Made by a program: the position numbers and the translations under genes. Shown piece by piece: positions 46,231 through 58,348 of a DNA stretch of 64,000 nt (position 1 is its first letter; every line of letters begins with the position of its first letter). The notes beneath the pieces were generated by a model. It saw nothing but the letters and a program-made list of their open reading frames with translations, was not told where the DNA came from and did no database searches. This DNA comes from Hymenopellis radicata (Eukaryota; Basidiomycota; Agaricomycetes; Agaricales; Physalacriaceae), in assembly GCA_015501595.1 (NCBI GenBank), contig JADNRX010000161.1:1-64000 (forward strand). The letters are read 5' to 3'.

Positions 46231-49200
46231 ATGGCTACCAGCAGAGCTGACCGAGACCGGTCTCCTTCGAAAAAGCGGCGTCTTCCACGAGCATGTGATC
46301 TGGTCTGTCAATTTCGAACTCCATTTGCCTTTGCAGAGACTGAGACGTACTATGATAGTGCAAGCGAAAGAAAGGTGAGTGCTCATCGGCGACGTGAAAC
46401 GCGTGCTTAATCTTGTTTAGTTCGATGTAAGTCGACTAACACTACTCCTCTGTTCTCGATGCGAGCGATGTCTGCAGGTGATGCGCTTGAAAAGCCAGGG
46501 AATAGGTGTACGAATTGTATCAAGTCGAACGCACAATGTACACATGTCGAAGTCTCGAAGGTGCACTGCTAGTCCCCAAAGGTCACTGTCTCTCAGCATT
46601 TTGACTAAATATCGTACAGAACCTAGGATTAGCAAAAGAGTATCTCGGTTCTGATCGTCACGTTGAGATCTGACTTGAGTCCAGCTATGTTGAAACCCTG
46701 GAACGGCGACTCGACAAGCTGATAACGCTCTTCAGGAAGGTACGTGATTGTCAGCTTTAACCAACCACGGCTACACTGATAGCACGAGTAGCTATTACCT
46801 GACGTGGATTTGAGCCAAGCATTGGACGACGACGACGAACCATCATTCGCAGTCGAAGCCAAAGGAATACGAAACCTCTTGCGAAACGACGAGGATCAGA
46901 GCCCAGCTGCGCTGAGTGTTGCCATGAGTCGCATCATGCTAGAACCCCCCGAAAGACGTTTCTTTGGCCCATCCAAGTATTGCCCACACCGTTCAATGAA
47001 CTGACATGGGCTCAAACGTTCTCCATAGTGGCGTGTATCTCCTTCGAACGGTTGCCGAGCAGAAGGCGGCGTATCTTGGCCTGCCTTTCCCTATACAGCC
47101 GAATTTATATTGTAAAAGAGAGGAGAATTGGGCACCACGACCCGTACGTTGATGCTTACCCCAACTACAGGTTGTTAACGATATGTACAGTGGCATAACC
47201 CCCGCGCCAAACTCTGTCCACCCTGCTATATGTTTCCCGAGGACGATCTCATGAGAAATCTCATCGAACTGTATTTTGCAGAATCACAGGAATGCCTTTT
47301 ACCACTTCTGCATCGTCCAAGCTTCATGAAGGATGTCGAAGACCAACTATACCTTTATGATGATACGTTCGGTGGAATCACTCTCCTTGTCTGTGCAATT
47401 GGTTCTCGCTTTACAAACGATAGCCGTGTCTTTGCAGAAGGGATACCGGATCCTGGATGGCCTTTCTTCGATCAGGTTACCTTACCATTGCCATCCCCGC
47501 AAGCGCCCGCCTCCTTGCAAGAGATGCAGTTACGTTGTGTGCGTTTCTTGCTCTCGTTTGTGCACATTCTCACCTGCCGGTCAGTTGTATATGATCTACA
47601 CTATGCATGTCGGTCTTGCCGAAAACGTCTATGTTGATTCGGGGACATCGTTCAGACTTGCTATTGAAACTGGTGCTCACATGCACCGTTCCAACCTCCC
47701 CAATGCGCGCGACGAGCTTTGGAAGAGAGTATTTTGGTATGTCATATTTCTGGAGCCTGCGGTCACCATCTTAGTCCTACAGGGTACTATTGACTGTCGA
47801 TGTCATTCTTGCCACTCTAATAGGACGACCGATCCCGATAATGTTTGAAGAGTGAGTGGTCTTGAATGAGGACCGCAAACTCTTCCTTAACAATTACTAG
47901 CTTTAACCTAGAGCTGCCAATAGACTGTGACGACGAGTACTGGGACCATCCGAACCCGAAGCTGAATTTCAAGCAACCAGATGGTTTACCGTCGTCAATC
48001 TCATTTTTCATAGAACTCTTGAAGCTGGTCAGGATATTGCTCTTCGTAAAGCAGGTTATTGTGAGACGATTCTCTTTTTAAGTCTCAATTGCAAACTGAG
48101 ACTCCCCAGTATCCGGCTCGGCGACCGCTTTTTCTTACATACGAGCAAACCCGACTTCCTGAACGGCAGATCTTATCCAAGTTTGAGAAGTTGTTACAGG
48201 AATGGGATCACGACGTCCCTTTCCATCGTGAGCCCCTACCCATTTTGCTCTGTCAATAACCAGTCTGCTGACAAGACCAGTCAGATGGGATCCCAGCCGT
48301 CAAAACGACACCGTCTTCCGACAAAGTTGTTTCCTACACATGACACGTTCGTTCGTGCAGATAATGATTCACCGGCCATACATACCTGCTCCGTCCACCG
48401 ACAAGATGATGAAGCCGCTATATCCCTCTCTTGGCATATGCCTGAATGCTGCTCGTTCATGTGTGCGGGTTATAGAGGCTCAAGCTAAGAGGGCGTATAT
48501 TGAGAATGTGCTTCCTTGCGTGAGGGTTTCTTCACCTGACTTCGCCTGACTCTAATCACAAGAGTGCAGTCGTTTGCGAACGTCGCAGCTGTTATTCTCC
48601 TTCTCGATGCATGGTCCAGACCACAGAATGAGAACGTCCTCGAGACTCAGAACATGAAGGATGCGCAAACGTGTCTCAATATGCTCAAGGCGTGCCAGAA
48701 GCCGTATGTCGTATCACGATTCATTGCTCGACACTGACTTTTGACCAGATGGAACATGTGTGCCTACGCTGTCAGGTAAGATCATCCCGACAGTGCCAGT
48801 ATACGATGGCTGACTTGTGACTGTTGCTTAGCGAAATGATTGTTGACTTGATGCCGCCGGACAATCTGAACGAGGGGCCGCTCCATTTATCCGATTCCCA
48901 GTCTGAAAGTCGCGGTCGCAAGAGGCAGAGAAACGTCCAATCAGAGTCTACTCAACAATCGACTTTATCTGAAGCTTTGATATCAGACGTTCGACATTTT
49001 GGTTCGACTGCTTTCAATGACGCACAGACGGAGCACTTTACTTCGAATCCCACCTCATCTGAAGCGCCCTTGTACCCTGCCACCCACGAGGGTTATGAGA
49101 CCGTGCAATTCGATGTGCGTTCACATGAACAACCGCTGTTCCAGGACAGCGCATACGCAATCCATCCGGAAGGTCCTCTTCCATTTACGCCTCACGTTCA

Positions 49201-49486
49201 TTCCGAAGAGACCTACGCAGGGTCTTCATTCAACTACACTCAACCTTGGGCCCCTACATATTGGCAAGACCTTGCAGATGATCCAGTGCGCAGACCTCCA
49301 ATGGAGACCATGTCAGTGTCCTCTCTCGTTCTTGAAGAATTCCGGCTGACGAAGAGGGTAGTGTTCAAATGGAAAACTGGTATTCTAATCCTTTTTATTT
49401 GGCAATGTTCCGCGATAGCTGTACAGTACTTGATATCTCATACTTGCTCTGTAGTATACACACTCTCACTCTGTCTACCAATATGA
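46231..49486 (+). CDS. Zn2Cys6 fungal-specific transcription factor, copy 2
   Basis: Starts MATSRADRDRSPSKKRRLPR. Exons 46231-46302, 46359-46374, 46421-46426 and 46478-46560 give a zinc cluster with the same cysteine spacing and the same exon sizes (16, 6 and 83 bases) as copy 1. The middle domain is recognisable: PEDDLMRNLIELYFAESQEC, LLPLLHRPSFMKDVE, TLLVCAIGSRFTNDSRVFAE, HVGLAENVYVDSGTSFRLAI, AHMHRSNLPNARDELWKRVF. The C-terminal exon is Ser/Gln/Pro rich (48830-49350). The exact end is uncertain and is taken at the last stop of that frame. Nuclear regulator. The target is unknown. Tandem duplication with copy 1 is evident from shared exon structure. Confidence 0.72.
46421..46426 (+). other. 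Six-base microexon in the zinc cluster (copy 2)
   Basis: TTCGAT between introns 46375-46420 and 46427-46477. It encodes V-R-C at the same position as the microexon of copy 1. Confidence 0.75.
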
Positions 49487-49496
49487 CTTGTTGCAT

Positions 49497-49680
49497 GCGC
49501 ATCGGGATATCGGCCCGATTAATTCGGCCAAATTTCCCTTTCCTCTTACCACCAATCTTCTGCGATCCTCAATAACACGCGTTACGAACTTCGGCTGCAG
49601 AACGACGTACTTACCTTGAAACTGGATCTCCGAGGCGCCAACCGGTGACCTTACTACTGAAGACCCGAAGCCAAGGAGGC
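49497..49680 (+). pseudogene. Truncated copy of the ZCCHC9 gene 5' end
   Basis: About 180 bases match the leader and first codons of the gene at 52253, including CCGATTA...CGGCCAAATTTC and ACACGCGTTACGAA. The start codon is ATA instead of ATG and a 4-base insertion breaks the frame. The zinc knuckles are absent. Confidence 0.75.
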
Positions 49681-50311
49681 TACTAACTTTTCCAAGTTTA
49701 TGAGAGCAATGAGAGCCCATGAGCCACGTATCCCCACTGCCCAGCGGTCGGACTTTTCCCCCATCTAAGCAACCAGAGGTAATCACGGAGCAACCGTGAA
49801 TTCTGGACAAACATATCTTCCCTCCAGACAATCGGCAAACTCTCGGGTCCGAGCTTTATGTGGCGCTTGCCCACGTTCTGACCAAAATGGTAAACTATCT
49901 ACGCCTTCCAGTACAATCAGAAGGTCAAGAATCATACCGATAGCAACGGTGCTGTCCCGCTATGAATGATGCGCCCTGGTAAACTTTGCGAGCTTCGGAT
50001 GACTGACTGCGGAGGGTCAGTAAGTGTACTCACCGCTACGGCGCGACCTGACCCTCTCCGACTTCACCTGTACCTGTAAGATATTTGCCCTCTTGCAAAC
50101 GGACCACGACGCTTGCCTCTGTCTCTGCGGCTTTCTCTTTCAGGAGACGTTGGCTCGCCGCTCGTGACGCCGGACGCGTAGTTCATATGAACGATCTGCG
50201 CTTATTGATAAATCTTATTCCACTTCACGGTGCGGAATCAAATATACGTTGATATTAAAGCTGCCTTCTAGTCAGATCCCATACTGGTCTTCACTCGCCG
50301 GGAAATCCGCA
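49681..50311. other. Intergenic, nothing recognised
   Basis: No ORF, repeat or RNA gene could be supported between the ZCCHC9 fragment and the next start codon. Confidence 0.4.
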
Positions 50312-52054
50312 ATGGCTCGCTACTCATCTTCCAGCCGTTCTCATAAAGCAGCCCACTCTCCCTGCAAGACCGTCGCTAGGATTAAAGACACGAAAATCAT
50401 GCAACTCGTCCGCGAAACCAAGACCAAATTATATGTTTGTACGAGTTTTGGCTACCACCAAAAAAAGTGGGTAGACAGACATGGCGCCACGACAGTACGC
50501 CTCCCCGCCCTTGTCCCATCATCTTTCTCTTAATATCCGACTTGTAGCCATGTACTGCTTGCCCTGATCCTAAAGCCTGCAGAAGTCAAGCGACCCGCAT
50601 CGCCTGCCTTCCTTGTAAAAAAGCCCACAAGTCACTCTCGTGCAGTAGACACACGGACGCCATAGTCCATACTTTACTTCGGGACCATGCGGAGTATTCT
50701 GAAGATGCGATACGTCGGGCTATACAACTTATGGAACAACAAGGGAACCGTCCGTCCGCCAGACCGAGACCTAAACAAGTCACCCCTCCGAGACCAACGC
50801 GCCAGCCACCAGCCAAACCCGAACCGACCACTGATGGCATGGCTATCGACAATGAGGTGCGTTTGAAGAACATAAGTAGCGTTCTATGAAACTACTGATG
50901 TAAATCGAGTAGGCCTTTTCAACGCCTCCTACGACCCCCATCCGTTCTACGACTCGGGCGCTATCCCGACAGCGCGTAACCCCGCTGCCGAGTCAGGCGT
51001 CTCGAAATATTCATATCGGTGATCCCGGTACGTTTGTTTTGGTAGCATGCCCCTGTATCCTGACATTTCTTGTGCACAGTTCGGGACGGCTGGACAAAGG
51101 AAGACTACGAGAAAGCCTACCTCCGTACCACAGACTTACTCATCTCCCAAGAAAACATAAACCTCGGTATGAAGTCTCCTTCAGCATCAGAGGCGACTGA
51201 ACGACTGTTTGCTTTCTTAGAACTCGGAGAGCAGAAACGACGGTTCTATGCCGGTCAGTCGTCCAAGTCGTCCCGATGCCATCGCTGAACTTGACTCGCT
51301 AGATTGGAAAGACAAGCAGGAAGCCAACAAAATCCGAATAGTGACCTTGGAGAACAACAACTCAGCATTGGTAGACGAGATCGAAGTGCTCAAGAGGACG
51401 AATCAGGACCTCAGAGATGAGATCAAATCTCTAAAGCAGACGATGGTGGACAAAGACACCGAAGCTCGGAATGAGAAACTGCACTGTCCGTCTGCGCTGT
51501 CTTCTCGTTGATATTTGCGCTCAACTCACAATGTACTATACAGATACGGAGAACACCCTCAACGGTATGCGCAGTCTCTTCCTGCGCAAATTCGGTAGCT
51601 ATATTCACAATTTCAAGAACTCAAAAAGCATCTACAGACGCATACGCGACAGGTTGACAGTACGCGTTCCTTTTCTCGCGGTCACACATTTACTAACCAT
51701 GACACTTCTACAGATGACCGTAGCCAAGTCGATGCCATCGTCATCGACGACGACGAGATCGTCTCCCCAGCCATCATGCTTTGGCGGAACAAGTACAACA
51801 GTATGCTGTCTTTCCTCTCTTCAGACGTCATCCATTCAAGAACGATCTTTCCAGACGAAGTTGCATTGAAGAGGGAACGAAGACATCGTCTTTTCAACGA
51901 TTTGCGCCAGATTGACTTGCTGTACGGACAGTTGCAGAAGAGTATACAGAAGAGAAAGGTGACTGCCTGCGAGTTGAGGCGCACCATTCAAGGCCATTTG
52001 GAGGACCTATCGAGATGGGTGACGGTGTTGAATAGGGCTGAGGGATTTCGTTGA
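50312..52054 (+). CDS. Six-cysteine cluster and coiled-coil protein, unknown function
   Basis: Multi-exon gene from MARYSSSSRSHKAAHSP. The second exon holds a cysteine cluster with spacing C-X2-C-X5-C-X8-C-X2-C-X8-C (CTACPDPKAC, then CLPCKKAHKSLSC), close to but not the classical Zn2Cys6 spacing. A proline-rich linker (RPKQVTPPRPTRQPPAKPEP) follows. Next come DGWTKEDYEKAYLRTTDLLI, a strong coiled coil (IVTLENNNSALVDEIEVLKR) and a helical C-terminus with LWRNKYNSMLSFLSSDV ending VTVLNRAEGFR. It could be a DNA-binding dimer, but I know no family with this layout. The exon joins in the middle (51000-51560) are partly guessed. Confidence 0.6.
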
Positions 52055-52252
52055 TTCGGTTTCTATGTGCAGAATCTGAAGTGGCAATCTGAATAACGGA
52101 AAGCTTGTATTCTAGTACTTCTTATTGACGATAGCTGTTCGTCTGCTCTGTCTACTTGATCGCAAGCGCATCAAGACCGGCCCGATTATTATACCGGCCA
52201 AATTTCTTGGTTGTGCACCTTTCTTCCTACCACGATTCCCTACATATCTTCC

Positions 52253-53273
52253 ATGACACGCGTTACGAATTTCGGCCGCAAAAGGACGTACATTGAAACT
52301 GGGCTCTCCGAGGTGTCAGCCAGTGACCTTACTGCTGAAGTACCCGAAACCAAGGAGGCTGAGGAAACCGCGACAACTGAAGGAGCCGAGCCTCTGAAGA
52401 AGAAGAGGAAACGGACGAAGAAAAAAGTTGATGAAGCCGGTGGTGACCCAGCTGCCTCTTCATCCACCAAATCGCAGAAACCCAAAAGTGCGTTTTGAAT
52501 ATTCACATCAAAACATTCGAATTCACCTTGCGATCTTGTAGAAATAAAAACAGATCGCAAAGAAGCGACCGAGTCGCGACGACAAAAGCGCATAGCTGAG
52601 CGGGAAGCCGATACGACCTGTTTTGCTTGCCGTGAAAAAGGACATGCTGCCAGACATTGCCCTAAAACAAAAAACGAGGGCGGGAAGCGAGAAGTTGGCA
52701 TTTGTTACAGGTCTGTCCTCTATACGTGGTCCAGTACGACTACTGAACCTGATCTGAAGATGCGGCTCCAACAAACATACTTTGTCGCGGTGTAAAAAGC
52801 CACAGGACCCAACGAATCCTTTACCATTCGCTTCATGTTTCGTGTGCAGCGGCAAGGGTCATTTGGCTTCAGCGTGCCCGGAGAACAAAGCGCGTGGCGT
52901 ATATCCCAATGGCGGATGCTGCAAACTCTGTGGTGAAACGAGCCATCTTGCTCGTAATTGTGGTCTAAGAAATCAAGGTATGTTTATCACACTGCTAAGC
53001 ATATTGACTTGCTGAAATTTGACTTGTAGACTTGACACACAATCCGTCTGTCTTCGTAGTGGACGAGGGTGCACGGGTTGGCGCGGATGAGGATGGATTC
53101 CACGTTTTCAAACGGACTACTTTCCAAGTTGAGAACGACGAGAAGAGGCTGACGAAGATGGTATCGCAGAAGTTGGCCGGGAACGCACCACCTCCGAAAA
53201 AGGTCACAAAGGTCGTGAATTTCTGGTATGTTTTCTCTTGAATCACTTTCTTCGAGTCTGACTGGCTATTAGA
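52253..53273 (+). CDS. ZCCHC9-like nucleolar zinc-knuckle protein
   Basis: Start MTRVTNFGRKRTYIETG, then a basic Lys/Arg segment (KKKRKRTKKKVDE) and four CCHC knuckles: CFACREKGHAARHC, CGSNKHTLSRC, CFVCSGKGHLASAC and CKLCGETSHLARNC. The segment after the last knuckle (PSVFVVDEGARVGADEDGFH) and the end PPPKKVTKVVNF match the ZCCHC9 family, which works in ribosome biogenesis. The stop codon appears to be split by the last intron (TG at 53224-53225, A at 53273). Without that splice a stop occurs at 53241 after four more residues. Introns are short. No lesion. The next gene starts only 50 bases downstream. Confidence 0.85.
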
Positions 53274-53322
53274 TGATGGCCCGCGTGACGTAACGCGATT
53301 TGAAAGTTGTTCTCTCACCACC

Positions 53323-54422
53323 ATGTCTGCAAGCGCTGTAAACATTATCTATGGCACAGCTTGGTATACAGTCTATTCAGCCACGCGGGACTCCGTTTCA
53401 CTCTTATATCTGCAGGAAGAAGGAAAGAACAACGGCTCTCGTCGTCTCTGCTGTTTTGAATGGTTTTAGAGCCATTGACACCGGTAGGTCACAGGGCGTT
53501 GGCCGATGCGTCGAAACTCAACTTGTTCAGCATGTCAACCTAAACATTATCGGTAACTACTAGTCGTTTTGAGTCATGATACAGCGATCCCCAATACAAT
53601 CGCAGTGAAGATCTTGTCGGTAAAGCCTTGGAAGAGTTAAATGCGAAACATGGTATTTCTAGGGAAGACCTCTTTCTTCAGACAAAGTAAGGACCTCATG
53701 CCTCTGAGTCATCTAACCTACTCATCTCGTCTAGATTTACCTCTCTTTCCGGACAAGACCGTTCGCTGCCACTTCCTTATAACCCATCGGACGATGTCAG
53801 CGCGCAAGTGCACGCCTCGTTCAACAAGTCCCTGGAAAACCTCAAAACCAGCTATATCGACAGCTACGTTCTCCATTCCCCCTTGCGAGACATAACTTCC
53901 ACCTTGGAAGCGTGGAAAGTTCTCATATCGCTGCAAGACGAGGGCAAAGTGCGTACGATAGGCGTCAGCAACACATACGACGTTGGCATACTTCGAGCTC
54001 TCTCCGAAGTAAGGAAGGTGCAGGTCGTCCAAAATCGCTGGTACGAAGGGAATGCTTGGGACATTGACGTCTTTCAATACTGTCGTGCAAACGGCATTCA
54101 GTATCAGTGCGATCCCCCCCCTTTTCTTCTCCGCGATACTCGTCTAACGTGATTTTTTAGGTCGTTTTGGACACTATCGGGCTCTCCATCTCTCCTGAGG
54201 CATCCTTCGGTGCTTGCTATTTCCCAATCGGCGAAGGTGACGCCAGCTCAGGTTGTCTTTGGTTTGGCGCAGTCATTGGGGATCGTGCCGTTGTCTGGGA
54301 CTACGAACGAGGTGCACATGAAGGAGGACCTGGCAGTGGGGCCTGACGTGCTTTACGCTGATGAAAGTCGCGTTCAGGATATCAAGAGGATGATGGGGTT
54401 AGATTCTGTCACTGTGATATGA
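53323..54422 (+). CDS. Aldo-keto reductase
   Basis: Start MSASAVNIIYGTAWK, then TALVVSAVLNGFRAIDTACQ with the catalytic Asp. HYREDLVG (Tyr region), LFLQTKF (Lys) and IDSYVLHSPL (His) complete the tetrad. EAWKVLISLQDEGKVRTIGV and SNTYDVGIL follow as in NADPH-dependent family members. The C-terminal exon has TPAQVVFGLAQSLGIVPLSG and TTNEVHMKEDL, the cofactor-binding end. Exons are joined across introns starting at 53364, 53482 and 53552. The stop is at 54422. It reduces carbonyls with NADPH. The substrate is unknown. Same strand and almost abutting ZCCHC9. Confidence 0.85.
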
Positions 54423-54621
54423 TGTCATGGCTGTTGTGGCTTCTGAACTCAAGTTGAGAGAGAGATGGAAATCATGTTATAGCTTCGTGAGCTCGGTGTT
54501 TTCTCGACGTGTCAATTCATTCTTGTCTTGCAGAACGTTGGACGAACTAGGCTGTGTTGTGGATCTGCGTGAAATTCAGGTTGTTAACTCTCAGGCACAG
54601 CTTGTTCGCTCCAAGGCCCAG

Positions 54622-54628
54622 TATATAA
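54622..54628 (+). promoter_or_regulatory. TATA box of the GH128-like gene
   Basis: TATATAA lies 79 bases upstream of the ATG at 54707. Confidence 0.5.
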
Positions 54629-54706
54629 AGAGCCGCGACCAGTTCCCGTTCTTTGTACATTTATGACCCGCACATCTGCACCTATCTAGATATCCCCTCA
54701 TTAACG

Positions 54707-55896
54707 ATGTTCACGACTTACCAGGTTCTCATGATCGCGACGACCTTCCTCTCTCTTTTATCTCTCTCTGTTTCTGATCCTCATATTGCACGCGATGTGA
54801 CGAACTCGTCTAAAGCGGGCTTAGCGTGGGGTGGCGGGGACGCCGATTCCATGGAGCAGTTCACTGTGACGGGAAAGGTACTTAACATGGTAGGAAGCAG
54901 TCCTTCGCGCACGCCTTTGTGTTGACCGATTGGCTTACAGGTATTATACCTGGTCGCCCAAGACGTACGTATCGCGGGCTCCCGATTCTCTGGAGTACGT
55001 TCCTATGCTCGGGGGAGCAACCAGATCGACGAGTTCACATCTACGATCAATGACACGCTCGACGCGGGCAATGTTCATATGGTTCTTGGGTATATGTTCA
55101 CGTAGTGCGGTTGCGACGCCACTCTTTTCTGACATATTCGCAGACCGCAGGAGGCCGAACAGTCCAACTTGTCTCCGAAAGAAGGCGCGGACATGTGGCG
55201 TCAATATATCAATCCGCTTCATTACTATTACCCTGGTATCGAGCTTGGGAGTCCGGCCCCATCTGGCGCGCCTTCCGGCAAGACGTGGTTGCTCGATTTC
55301 CTGGAAGAATGTGACGACTGTACGGTCGACTTCATCGCCTGCCGTGAGCTTTTCTTCGCGTTGACCCGCTTCCCGGTCTGACACTTCATTAGATTGGTAC
55401 GATATCAATGCAACCCAATTCATCGAGTACATGGAGGACTTTCACGACACGTTCAACCTGTCTATAGCCGTCACTGAGGTCTTGTCATAACTTCAACAAC
55501 GACAACCAGTGCACTAACGAAGACGTTGTCGAACACAACACAATCTTGGATGGATGAAACGGAGTGGATCAAGATGTACGCGTACTTTGGGTCGTTAACT
55601 GATATGCAGGGGGTTGAACGAGGTACGCCCTTGTGGCATTGTGGCTTCGGATTCTTTGACCTTGACCTTGACAGGCGAATAGACTGATCCGCTCGGATGG
55701 CGATATCATATTGCTGGGTGAGCAGTATATTGGCGCAGAGGCTCCTGGTGCAGGATCGGGTTCTGATAACGGTGGTACACCCTGCAAGCAGTCGATGGCT
55801 CTTCGGCGCTGTTGTGTTTCTTCCAACTTGCTTCTGCGTTCGTCGTCTAAATTGAACTGTTACTTTGACACTGTATATCCCCATACATGGAGATGA
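54707..55896 (+). CDS. GH128-like secreted glucanase, damaged
   Basis: A signal peptide (TYQVLMIATTFLSLLSLSVS) leads into GLAWGGGDADSMEQFTVTGK, YYTWSPKT, LEYVPMLGG, IDEFTSTINDTLDAGNVHMV, SPKEGADMWRQYINPLHYYY, GSPAPSGAPSGKTWLLDFLE and CDDCTVDFIA. Next is a WYDINATQFIEYMEDFHDTF block, then VTE, WIKMYAYFGSLTDMQGV and GEQYIGAEAPG. This is the order of the GH128/Asl1 beta-1,3-glucanase-type wall proteins. One G is missing in the run 55011-55015, and bases are lost after VTE near 55482 and near 55555. The usual Asn-Glu-Pro acid/base site after VLG is not readable. Only VLGY then PQE appear across an intron. It is either a dying gene or an error-rich copy. Confidence 0.68.
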
Positions 55897-56275
55897 AGTG
55901 TATCATGTAAACGGGATTCTTTGTACCACTAGCCTTAGCCTCCGTGGACGAAATGTTTGCTTACCCCTGTGGAAAATGAAGGTACACCGCTTTGTCAGCA
56001 CCCGTACCTACATTGAATTTCCGGTTTCGGAAATTGTATCATTCTGTGCTACATGGCTCACATTGAACTAGGTTGCTTGGCGACTCGATTGCGGGTTGAA
56101 GACATCTATGGACCTGACTGCGCTAGCGATGTATCGAATTGACGCGCCGCGCCCTGCCCTTTAAAAAAACTGGGTGATCAACCACCCCTACCTCCTTTGT
56201 TTTGGCTTCGATGCCTTAAGAGCTGTTGGCGTTGACGGCGACCTCAACGTTTCCGTATAGACCTCCTCGCCCCTC
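55897..56275. other. Intergenic, no gene seen
   Basis: AT-rich 3' flank of the GH128-like gene and promoter of the fucosyltransferase-like gene. Confidence 0.4.
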
Positions 56276-57979
56276 ATGGCTGCCTCCCATGTTCACCGCC
56301 AACTATTCTTTCTGACTGCTATCGTTCTCCTCTGCCTCGTGTCGTACACGGCTCGCGAGTTCTGGGTAGCGCCGTCCTTGCTGGAAAATCTGCCTTCTTT
56401 ATGCGTGGAAAGATCCTCTTCCTCTGAGGCTGGTTTTCCGGAGGTACGCGTCCAGGTTGTACAGGAGCAGATGCATGAGGTGGAGGAATGGGATATCAGT
56501 AACGTCGTGGTGGGGCCGCCTACATCGGCGTTTAGAGGTACGCAGTGCGTATTAGGATCGCGAAGGAAATAATCATGGTTTCGTGCAGATAATCTTCGAC
56601 CGGATGTCTATTACCTCACGGCGTGGGTACGGGGAGGATTCAGTAAGCCCTTCAATAACCTCCCTTGAACATGTAAACTGACGATCATCCCAGCCAATCT
56701 CTTCATAGGTTTTGTATGTCCATTCTCGCGCGCGCGCGTGCCACGGTTCTCATGTGTTTTACTAGACCAACATGATGTATCTCGCCATTATATCCGACCG
56801 GGTCCCCGTCGTCCCTCCTTTCGCACCTTCACACCATATATGTGAGTCCATGTACTATCATGTTGGCTCCGTCTGATGCTCCTCTCAGCACACGACACCA
56901 ATGTCCTACCCTTCGGCGACGTTTTCGACATGGACCGCCTCCGTGCTGCTTTGCGTACCCCAGTTCTAGAATGGTCCGACATCAAGACCACACCATCTCA
57001 TATAGACTCACCTCCAGTTTCTGAATCGCTCGGGTGTTGGACCTCGAGTGCACGCTCCGAGCCCGACCCCATAGAAGGCGACACCTTTTTCTCACACCTC
57101 AAACTCGACGTCGCGTACACACGCCTCCCAGACTTTGTGTATCGCTCTTCGCGGCCTGAAGAATATCTCGTCAGTACCTGGCCTATATCGTCCTTGATAT
57201 TTCCGGATCCGCAGGGAGTATCGAAGCATGCAGACACGAAATGGACACTCTTGAAGGCGTCTCCAAATGGCGCGGAGTTGTCTCCCGATGTGCATTTGGC
57301 GTGTTTTGATACTTTGTACTTTATGGGGACGGGGGTTGATCAGTATGATTGGTGGCATCAATGGGGTCCGCAGTGGAGGGTGGTTGGGAAGCATTTGAGG
57401 TTCTCGGAGAAGATGCTGGCGTTGGCGCGAGAATACGTCGGGAAGGCTCTGGGCGTATCGAGCTATGATTTACCACCTGTAAGCTGATCTGTTTCTATTC
57501 CGTTTTCTTGCGTTGACGCGACATATATAGTTTATCACTGTCCATATTCGTCGCGGCGACTTTGGGGATTACTGCGAAACGGTTTATTCCCTGAAAGATT
57601 GCCTTGCGCCTCTTTCTGCTTTCCAACGGCGCGTACATCAGGTTCAGTTTGAACTGCTGGAACGAACGGGAGTGAAAGTTACGAGAGTTATCGTTTCTTC
57701 AGGTGTGTGTTATCGAAGCGCGCTCTTTTCAACACGAGCTGACGTGACTTAGATGAACGAGATCCCAAGTTCTGGGAGAATATTGATGCACTGGGCTGGC
57801 ATTACATTGATCACGCTAAGGAGAGGACGATCGAGACATACGGCCAGTGGTACGCGCCTATTATCGATGTAGTGATCCATAGTATGGGAAGCGGCTTTGT
57901 GGGTACCGATGGGTCGACGCTCAGTCTCGTCAGTCAGAGGAGGGTACAACACTGGAATGGGGGCCCACGAGGCTTGTGA
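56276..57979 (+). CDS. O-fucosyltransferase-like type II membrane glycosyltransferase (copy B)
   Basis: Exons 56276-56537, 56589-56642, 56694-56713 (20 nt), 56766-56841, 56889-57478, 57531-57702 and 57753-57979 join in phase. The N-terminal anchor is QLFFLTAIVLLCLVSYTA. A stem follows, then DNLRPDVYYLTAWVRGGF, SDRVPVVPPFAPSHHI, FDMDRLRAAL, HLACFDTLYFMGTG, HIRRGDFGD and GTDGSTLSLVSQRRV. These match the gene at 1553-3302 motif by motif and intron by intron, so they are paralogues. A Golgi-located GDP-fucose-dependent protein glycosyltransferase is inferred. Relative to copy A the last residues are lost through a missing C in the GGGGGCCC run at 57959-57966. Adding one would extend the frame to 58014. 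Confidence 0.78.
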
Positions 57980-58348
57980 AGTGGGGAAGTTTGGATGCGG
58001 ACGATGATTTATAGGACCACCATCTTTCTTTGTAGACGTATAGATGTATTGTATAATCAAGTGTAGCACTGTTCTTTGAAGCGAATTTTGATATGCTTAG
58101 CAGCTATTGTGTATCTACTATCACCCCCCCGGCCTTGTCCCTTCTTATCATTTCCTCGCTTTCGCCTCTCCGTCGCGGCCTTCTCTCCTCGCGCGCTCTT
58201 CCCTCCTCGATCCCTTCTTCTTTCGCGGCTTCTTCCCAGGCGACGCAACATCCATCGAAACATCATCATCATCAATTACTCGCACGGACCTATGTATGTA
58301 GATCGCCGGACGCATTACTCTCCGCAGCCGGATCCTCAGCCATCGGAG

